In this document: positions 33,416 through 43,872 of the stretch, in pieces
How the letters are laid out: every line of letters starts with the position of its first letter
How positions within the stretch are numbered: the first letter of the stretch is position 1
NCBI GenBank assembly: GCA_023053545.1
Contig: JAKZAN010000002.1
Location: forward strand, 12,954,790-13,018,789
Reading direction: 5' to 3'
DNA length: 64,000 nucleotides
From: Lepidurus packardi
Lineage: Eukaryota; Arthropoda; Branchiopoda; Notostraca; Triopsidae
Made by a program: the position numbers and the translations under genes
Notes under the pieces: model-generated
What the model was told of the DNA's origin: nothing
The model's input: the letters and a program-made list of their open reading frames with translations, nothing else
The model's database searches: none

Positions 33416-36400
33416 CTATCGTCGTTTGGCGTGCAGCATTTCCATTAATAAGGTTTGGGTAGGTGCAAATCCATTGAGGTGCTTGAAATACAGAAAGTCT
33501 TCGCCTCGTGAAGAAATACTGTGCACGTCAGGCAAAATGGCTAGTAATTTGCTGAATTTATCCTGCAAGAATATACAAATTAATTAATACATTTTGATTA
33601 GGGGATTTCGAAACATTTCGAAAGACTTTGGTTAAGCGCTTTGTCCATTTCAACTTGGCGAATTTTTTTTTTATGATTTATTTTTCTTACCGGCACTTGT
33701 GGGTAGCAATTCAAGGTGTAATCGAATAGAGCTTGCTGAACTTGGTCGTGAGCTTCCACTACGTGACGTCGATTCAACAAACCTCGAACATCTGCGTAAA
33801 TTCGATGAAAGTAAAAGGAAAATTTCAATTAATAGTTGTCCAAACCAAACAATAAAATTACACTTGGGAACAATATTTTAATGACTACTAGCTTTAAGAT
33901 ATTATGCGCTAATTACGTTGACTACTTTCAGGACATTTTCAAGCTTCGTTTAGTTAGTTAGACAGTGTTATCTAATATAAGTAAGTAAGAAAGAGTCCCT
34001 TTTTTCTTTTAGACATAAGAGGGGAGATTTAGCTACCAGATGTATCTAAAGAAGGCCAAGAAACGCCCAGTATTCTCTGTGAAAAGCTTGCCTGTCCTTG
34101 GGATTACTCATCTCAATCAACATTAAAGGAGGCAAGTTTAAACGTGACACGTAGCTCACGAATTTCAAAACGCGAAGCAAATTATCCAATCTACTCTTGC
34201 GTGCAAAACAAGAAAAAAGTTCGACGTTTCACTCTTCTTTATAGTTTTCCAAATTTTTTCTAATAATATCTAACTGAATTAGGTATAAATACAAGAAGAA
34301 TTGGTAATTCTGCTTGCATTTACCTTGTAATTATCGTCAATTGATATCGACTCATTCAATATCGATACTTAACGCTTTGGTATCGATTTCAAGTCTGATT
34401 GATGCGAATTTAGGATTATGTTTTAGTCTTACACTAATTCCAATTTGATCTATACTGATGGTTTAATGAGTTTAATTTATGTCTATTCGGGTTATTAACG
34501 TTTAGAGGTCGATTTCGATGTTCATTTTCATTCTTTTATGTAATTTTATGTAAAAACTAAGGTTTTTAATACAAATCCTGCTACGGAAAACATTCCAAAA
34601 GAAAAACAAAGGCGTTGTGAGTCAAGTTATTTTAGTTTGAAGGCTTTACCTGGATTGAGTAAGAGTAGGAACTTGAGGCAGATGTAGTCAGGGACGTCAA
34701 ATCTTATCTCTTGCAATCTTCTCGTGAGGTCGTGGAGAGGTTCAGCTAATTCGGAAGCTCCAAGCATGGCCAACGACACCAATTCAAACTTCTGTCCATT
34801 CGGTAACGTTGTTTCATCGGGCAAATGATTGTGCAGCCTTTGGTGAATATGGTCCAAGATTAAAAGGTCGGACCACGAATGCTGCAGCATCTTCATCTGA
34901 TCATCCACCTGAAATCAAGCCAAAAAAATGAGTCAAAACATCAAAACTAACCATCTTTTCTTGAAAAAAAAAATCCAGAAAATACTATAAAAAAAAACTC
35001 GACCAAAATTCGCAAATCCCCCCAAAATCATTTGAAACCTTTCCAGTTCCGGGACCTCAACTTTTTTCGGTTCTTTTCAAATCTGCGTCTTACAATTTGT
35101 ATGTCGGTAGACTAGTTTCTTCTGGTGTGACGTCACCATTTCATCAGCTCACTTAATATTCCTGGAGGGGCAAAAACAAGCTCTACTGACCTTGTACAAA
35201 CCTCTTTAAAGTGTGTTCTTATGTATGCAGAACTTCCACTTTACCCAATACCCCCCTCCTTACCCTCCCAATCCCACACTTTTCCTTTCACTTGTGACCA
35301 ATACCCACCATACCCCCTAACACGGTTTTGCTGGTTTCGCTCTTCCAAAATTCGCCTTCAAAACCTTTACCAGAACCCAAAATCTTACCCCCTTACCCTA
35401 AACACCCTTCCTTTCGCATTTGCTTCAAAACAAACCTTCTACTTCCCTCTTCCAAACCTCAAATTCTCCAACAAAAACATCCCTATTAACCCCCTTTCTC
35501 TTCAGCAACTCCCAAAGTTGAAAAACATTGGACTTGTAAAAAAAAAAAAAAAAGACCAAAAAAAAAAAAAAGACCAAAAAAATTTTTAATGAGAAGCAAC
35601 GTTCGAACTCGAAAAGCTGAAAATAAATCCCAAATTTTGACACTTTGAAAAAAAAGTGCTCAAAATATTGGCATCACGACATTTTCCATTTCCTCCACTT
35701 GGACGTGTTAGTGCCTCTTAGCCATCACGCACCCTATGAGAAAAGACTCACAAAATAAGTCCCGCCCCTTCCCCTCTCACTCTCTATAGCCCCACAGCGT
35801 GGCATTTTATACCGCCCCCCCCTTCCCCCCAACTCAAACAGCGACCTACTAACCTACTTGCTCTCAGTCTCTCCTTTCATAGTTTTTTTTTTTTTTTTTT
35901 TTAAAAACCTGGTACAACTGAACTATGGCTTTCATTCCCACTTCCCATGCCAAAAAGCCAGAACACTTCTACAACAACTTTTTTTTTTTGTAAAAAAGAT
36001 AAAAAAAATAAAAAAAAAAATTAGTCATTCATGCAACGATAGAGATCGAAACCAAGATCACTTTTTCCACCCTGGTTATTTCCCTCAATGCTTTTAATTA
36101 ATTTGCGTTGATTTCTCAGAATAAATTTCGTAATATTTCTTGAACGATTTGGAATCGAAAATTTGGAATTTAAGAGGGATTTAACGGGGAAATTTCAGTA
36201 AATTGGGGATTTATGGATTCAAGTTTGATTGAAGGGACCCGAAATAGAGAAGCTGTGCGCATCTTTAGATATCGACCAACTTACTCTTACTTTTTTTTGG
36301 CATTCTTGGAAGCGTTATCTTTTTTTCTTTTTTTTTCCGGATTTCTGTAGCTGCGCTGTTGCCTTGACCCAATTGGCGCCCAGCCCACTAGTAGTTCTTT

Positions 36401-39400
36401 AATCAAGTTTAGAACATCGTTATAAACCCATGAAGCCCTTAAATCAACTTATAATTATGCTCGGGCAATTAGAAAAAAAGACGTTTGTTTTTATAAAATT
36501 TGTTAGTATTCTTGGGATACCTCGAATTTAGCTAATTTGATTACAAGAGGATAATAGATACACTCACTAGATACACTTAATTAAGGCCAAGTTCAATTAG
36601 AGCTGGGAAACGAGACGGCAATCGCGACTAACTATGATAAAAAGATGGATGGGCATACGCTAGTCGAGGGTTGTCACAAACCGGTACGCATAGCGTTACT
36701 CCGGCCTGCTTGTCATGAAAGGCGCATTGACGTCACAATGGAAAATGACAAGGCTAGCCGATCGAATGGTGCGGATCTATTGCGTGCTCGTATCGCTACT
36801 CACGGGCAACCGAACGCGAGTTTGACGGGCTCGTGGCAGGGGGCTTGGGAGCGAACGTTTTAGCAAGCCGGGCCTCGTAGCGTTACTCCGGCTTGGAAGT
36901 TTTTTTTTTGCGGGAAAAAGAATAGAGATTGTATCTCACTCAGGATTGTTAGTCAATTAAATAAGATGGCTGAAAAGCCCTTTGAAGTTTTTTTCCCTTT
37001 ACTTTATCTCATATGTCTACACAGTAGGGAGGGTCCAAAAATGTAGTAAAGCTGAGAGAAGTATTTTCTCTTACAAAAGTCTCTCCTGTCTTTTTCTTTC
37101 TTTCTTTTGGATTCTATTGAATCAAATATGGTACCCGCCTATTGTTCGTGTCCTTTTGGCCTCCTCTGAACGCCAGGCTAAAAAGCCATTAAGATTGATT
37201 GCTGAGCCCACGTATTGACTCGCGTCTCAATGCCTACGAAAAAGTAAAAAATTGCCATGCCGGGACTCGTGGCGTTACTCCGGCCTGCTTCCGCAAAGGC
37301 GCACGGTCCCAATAATGAAAACGTTCGAAGGTTGCCAAGCGAACGCTACTCCCCAACCCGGGACTCGTAGAGCAACTCCGGTATACTTTTGCCTTCGTTC
37401 CGTTAACCCTTACTCCGCCTCCTTCGCGTCCCTTGGCTGACTCGAACACCGTCTCGCCCGGACTTGTAGCGTTACTCCGGTTTGCCTATGGGTCCTTACG
37501 GTTCACCCCCCGAAGACATCGCAAGACGGTCAACCCTATCTCGTAGGCCGGGTTCGTAGCACAACTCCGGCTTACAGTTTGGTCAATACCTCAGTAAGAT
37601 CATTTCGACCAAATCGATCCCCACCACCATAAACCAAACTCAAATTGCGAAAAAATATCAAAAACTTACCCTAAGGTCTTTGAAGAACACCGAGTTCCGT
37701 GCCCAGTCAACTTGGGAGAAGAGGTTCTGGTCCAGCACCTTGCACAAGAGCTCAAAGAGGTCGACTTCCACTTGGTTGTAGGACTGGCTCTGCAACAATC
37801 CAAACAATGCACTTTGCCATTCTTTGTCGTCGAGACTTTGCACAAATTCCCGGACCAGGGGCGGCATCTTGGCCGTTGGCGTGGTCCCTGTACCCGTCCC
37901 GGTCCCAGTCCCTGTAAGCCCCGCCCCTATGTTCCCACTCGCGCTCGTACCCACGCTGCTGCCCAACAATCCTTCGAACTGGAATTGCTTGGGTGAGAGA
38001 TGGGGGTGTTGCGGGTGCGGGGTTGAAGGGGTGGTCGCGTTGTTACTCGGAACGTTGGTTCCACTCGGGTTGTTGCTATTATTATTATTGTTCCAAAGCT
38101 GTTTCTCATGAGTTTGTCCACCATTGCTCGCCCCACCCATGCCGCCATGGTTGCTGGTACCGTGATTCGCGTAACTGGCACCGGGAATCCCTAAGGGACT
38201 CGGGGAGGAGTCTGGCGATGACGTCAGCGAGGACACTTGTGGGATCTGGATCTCGTGCTTGATCCCCCCACCGGTCACATACAAAGGGAGGGGATTGTTG
38301 CCGGTACTCGCCGGACCACCTACCGTATACAGCGTCGCGTCGGTCGCGTACATGGCCGTTTGCGAAGGCGTGCCGCCGCTGGAAGACTGGCTAGAGGGCG
38401 TGCCTGACGCAGAAGGACGCATTTGCTTCTCCCGAATGGTTTGCAACTTGCGAGCTCGATCCCGCTTGTACATCGGACCGAACTTATTCCGTCCTCCTCG
38501 CATCCGATCCGCTCTCACCGCTATTTAAACAATCCAAATTTTTTTTTAATTTTTTAGCCAAAAACTTTGGAAGAAACTAATTCTTATACAATTACTTTTC
38601 AATAAAACATACTAAATTTTCTTAAAAAAAGACTTGTTAAGCTAACGTCTGAACAACGAAAACGAAACAAATCCGTTTCCTGAACCTAATTTGGTGTCGT
38701 CAGAAAACCATCAAACACATATCAGGCGATTCCAAGATTCTAAAGGTTGAGCAACTGAAAACGAAATTTGTATATTGACGTCTCTGAAAAACCTGCTTAT
38801 ATAGGCTATATAAAGAGTAAGCTATGCATTCTCCTTGACCCACTTTTCCTTCCACCTGAATCACGTTATGCTTGATAAGCCCTGGAAACCGCCAGCTTTG
38901 CTTCGCTTCGTTCGTTTGTCGTGGGACAGAATCAGACGCTGGCTTCATTTTCCAAAATATTTTTTTTTTAATAAGAAATAAAATAAACACAACCCTCCAA
39001 ATAATTGTACAAATTTACACTAAACATCCCCCAAACCCTTTAATTTCTTTCGATGACTATAGAATTCTAATTAAACTTCTAAGATTCTAATTAAACTTCT
39101 AAGATTCTAATAAAATTTCTAAAATTCTAATTAAACTTCTAAGATTCTAATTAAACTTCTAAAATTCTAATTAAATTTGTAAAATTCTAATTAAATTTCT
39201 AAAATTCTAATTAAACTTCTAAGCTTCTAATAAAATTTCTAAGCTTCTAATAAAATTTATAAAATTCTAATAAAATTTCTAAAATTCTAATTAAACTTCT
39301 AAGATTCTAATTAAATTTCTAAGATTCTAATAAAATTTCTAAAATTCTAATTAAACTTCTAAGATTCTAATTAAACTTCTAAGCTTCTAATAAAATTTCT

Positions 39401-42400
39401 AAGCTTCTAATAAAATTTATAAAATTCTAATAAAATTTCTAAAATTCTAATTAAACTTCTAAGATTCTAATAAAATTTCTAAAATTCTAATTAAACTTCT
39501 AAAATTCTAATAAAATTTCTAAAATTCTAATAAAATTTCTAATATTCTAATTAAACTTCTAAAATTCTAATTAAACTTCTAAAATTCTAATAAAATTTCT
39601 AAAATTCTAATAAAATTTCTAAAATTCTAATTAAACTTCTAAGATTCTAATAAAATTTCTAAAATTCTAATTAAACTTCTAAGATTCTAATCAAACTTCT
39701 AAGATTCTAATTAAACTTCTAATATTCTAATTAAACTTCTAAAATTGTAATTAAACTTCTAAACTTCTAATAAAATTTTTAAAATTGTAATTAAACTTCT
39801 AAGATTCTAATTAAACTTCTAAGCTTCTAATAAAATTTCTAAAATTGTAATAAAATTTCTAAATTTCTAATTAAACTTCTAATATTCTAATTAAACTTCT
39901 AATATTCTAATTAAATTTCTAAAATTCTAATTAAATTTTTAAAATTCTAATTAAATTTCCAAATAAAATTCTGAAAAAATCGAAAGAAAATTCGACCAGA
40001 AATAGGAAAATAAAGTTTGCTCCCCAGCCTTACACTTATGGCCTAATTTAATTTACTCGACGTTTAAAATTATCTAGTTAAGTAAAAATTGAAAAAAAGT
40101 GTATCCGATTGCGTTATGTGATAGCATGAAATGCGACAAGTGGTATCGATCGCCCTACTAACCTAGCTTTTTAAGGGGTGACTAAAGTGACACGTGTACC
40201 AGACTAGCGGGGGGGGAGCGGGAGGGTGGTATCGGGGGAATCCGTTAATGTAGGCTAACTCGCATTACAAAGTCTATGCATATGTTACAATACAAATACG
40301 TTCACTCGAGCTCCCCCCCCCCATATCGGGGGGATCCCCTCCCCCCGTATGAGGCGGGGGGGAGGGTGGTTAGAACAGACTCGGTAACGTCATTTCGACC
40401 CTGACCGCAATTGCAACTTCCATCTCTCGTATGTATTTTTCCAATTAGTAATCTACGCCTCAAGCTATCACGTCAAATTGTGTCTGCTAATCAAATGAAC
40501 GTTTCAAACTTTGAAAACGTTCTGTACGGATGTTTCCCACGTAATAATCTCAAGAACTGAAGGATATTGGTGAATTTATCCTGATTTTTAGTTCGGCGTG
40601 AGCTCATTTTCTTCAGATTTTCGTCTTCTTTCCCAAGAAAATTGACAAAATTTGCAGAAAATTATTTCAATTACTAAATTAGATTACTTTAGAAAATTTA
40701 ATGATTTATAAGGAATTTATTTAAATTCTTTTAGAAAATTTAAGGATTTCTACAGAATTTACTTAAATTCTTAGCTTCAATTGGGATAATTTAAAATCAT
40801 TTTTGGCTTATTTTTTAAGATTTTCATCCTCGTTTTGAGATAAATGGGAGAATGAAAGAGTGGAAAAGATGGGAGAATGGAAAGATCTTCCTTCACTCAT
40901 AAATAGAAGGTATAGCCAACGTCGAAATACCCGTTTTTGGTGGGACGTTCGAAAATCCAGATAAATACCGGTCTTGGGCACTAGAGTAACATGGGACGAA
41001 AACGAGAGCGAAAACGAGGTCATCACGCACCGAAGGAGTTTCCCAATCCTACAACCACGTTCCCTCTTTTCAACTTTTGTCTCGCTTTTAGCTCACAGCA
41101 AAGGACTAATTTTAAACTCAACGCCGTATTTTCCTTCAGAAAACTCTACAAATACCCCAAAAGTCTGTCCTCAAATGCTCAAAATCCATTTAAAAAAATC
41201 CCTTTTTTTTCCAAACTCGGAAGGAAACTTACAAGAACTTCCCAAACCCTTAATTTACCTTCTAAAAATTCCTCCCCAAACCTTTCCAATCACAACTTGG
41301 ACTGGCTTCATCCCTTTTCAACTACCGATACATCGAATCCATGCTCTTTTTCCGTCTCTGACTTTCGGACATCTTTTCAGAAAGCGATTTCTGAAAAAAT
41401 CTCTGAAAATTCAACAAAATTCAACAAAATTCAACTTCATTTCGGACGTTTTCGGACAATTTCGGAAGTTCTTCAAGCTTCAGATCTGTCTCTTTCAACT
41501 CCCAACGACACCAGTTTAACTTCTTGAAAAAAGTTTAACTTCTTGAAAACAACTCCTTTGGAAATTCATGAAAAAACGGTGAAAATCCTGCAAAAAATCC
41601 CTCAAAATGCTTTGAAACCTCTCCACATTGTCAAAAACTATTTCAAAATGTTTCCTCTTGTAACTCCCAACGACACCAAACTTTAATTTATTGAAAAGAC
41701 TTCATAATCGAAAAAACCCTTTGAAAATTCACGAAAAAAAAACGGTGAAAATCTTGCAAAAAATCCCTCAAAATCTCCAAAATGCTCTAAAACCTCTAAA
41801 CATTGTCAAAAACTATTTCAAAATGTTTCCTCTTGTAACTCCCAACGACATCAAAGTTTAATTTCTTGAAAAAGACTCCTTAATCGAAAAAATCCTGTGA
41901 AAATCCTGCAAAAAATCCCTCAAAATCTCCAAAAATGCTTTGAAACCTCGACACATTGTCAAATACTATTTCAAAATGTTTCCTCTTTTAACTCCCAACG
42001 ACACTAAACTTTAATTTCTTGAAAAGACTTCTTAATCGAAAAAACCCTTTGAAAATTCATGAAAAAAACGGTGAAAATCCTGCAAAAAATCCCTCAAAAT
42101 CTCCAAAAATGCTCTAAAACCTCTACACATTGTAACGATCTATTTCAAAATGTTTCCTTTTTTAACTCAAAAAATTAACGACTTATTAAACGAAAATTTA
42201 ACGACACCAAAGTTTAGTTTCTTGAAAAGACTACTTAATCGAAAAAATCCGGTGAAAATCCTGCAAAAAATCCCTCAAAATCTCCAAAAATGCTTTGAAA
42301 CCTCTACACATTGTCAAAAACTATTTCAAAATGTTTCCTCTTGTAACTCCCAACGACACCAAACTTTAATTTCTTGAAAAGACTTCTTAATCGAAAAAAC

Positions 42401-43841
42401 CCTTTGAAAATTCATGAAAAAAACGGTGAAAATCCAGCAAAAAATCCCTCAAAATCTCCAAAAATGCTCTAAAACCTCTACACATTGTAACGATCTATTT
42501 CAAAATGTTTCCTCTTTTAACTCAAAAAATTAACGACTTATTAAACGAAAATTTAACGACACCAAAGTTTAGTTTCTTGAAAAGACTACTTAATCGAAAT
42601 AATCCTGTGAAAATCCTGCAAAAAATCCCTCAAAATCTCCCAAATGCTTTGAAACCTCTCCAAATTGTAACGAACATTGTCAAAAACTATTTCAAAATGT
42701 TTCCTCTTTTAACTCGCAACGACATCAAAGTTTAGTTTCCTGAAAAGACTACTTAATCAAAAAAATCCTGTGAAAATCCTGCAAAAAATCCCTCAAAATC
42801 TCCAAAAATGCTTTGAAACCTCTCCACATTGTAACGAACAATTTCCAAATGTTTCCTCCTTTCTTCAAGAAAAGACTCTGAAGCTAAATAAAAAGGATAC
42901 TAAATGACAGGAAAAGGAAAACGAACGAAAGAGAGAGGAGCTTTAGGAAAAACACCCTAGACACCTTTTTTCCCATATGAATCTCTCATACACCTTGTAT
43001 ACCCATCTTATTATGTTGTGTAGAATTTTTTTTTTTTTTTTTTTTTTGTCTCAATGTGCCTATGGCACTGTCTTCAAGCCTTAACTCTCTGTCTAGCTGC
43101 TTTACATTGAAAAGCAGTACGAGCAGTAACACCTAGAAAACCACCGCCTTGGCAACTTTCACTTCTTCTTACGTTGCTCTTCTAACCATGTTACACCAGC
43201 ACAGCCCCGTAACAGCCAGGCGGGGATCTATCTATCTACAAACTAGTGAAAACCCCTCAGGTGTAACGTCTTAGCTCTGTATGCACCGTACCACGACAAG
43301 ATATATGCACTTCCCCAAAGTCTGCGTCTCTTCTATGGTTTGAAATACCAATTTTTTAAAACTTTTTGCCTTCATCAGCATTGAGGAATATGTGAAAAAC
43401 TTTCGCTGTTTGACTCAATCCCCTTGTCTTCGTTTTCCCTAAGGCTCTTCGCTTTGTCTCTTTCTGGTTCTTCGGTTTTCGACTTCATCTTTCGTCCAAG
43501 GATCAAATATTGGGCCTATAGATGTAGGTCAAGAGGGACCTAAGCAAGGAAAGTTAGACGGACATCTTTGCCTATCAAGATCAGGTTTAGTTTACGGGAG
43601 GAAACCCGCTTTGGGAGGATCAGAAAGATACATACTGGCTCTATGGCACCTTTTAAGCTCCTTTTCCAAGGATGACGCATGGTCTTTTGCATACGATCTT
43701 TGGGTGAACGCGTGTGACGTGGTGAATGTCTTGGGTTAAGGGCAAATGTGGTAGGAAGTTACTTAATGCAGATGACACTTGGGGTAAGAGGTATAAGAAG
43801 AGGGGCTATGATGAAAAAAGTTGAATTTGGAGGAATTTTTC

Positions 43842-43872
<31 letters not shown>

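Noticed and set aside
39061..39960. CRISPR-like array
   Set aside because: Regular 20-bp repeats without unique spacers, in a eukaryotic intron. It is a satellite.
40974..41527. Two overlapping frames of about 180 codons
   Set aside because: Both lie in low-complexity A/C-rich intronic DNA leading into the 175-bp array. They overlap in different registers and have no domain.
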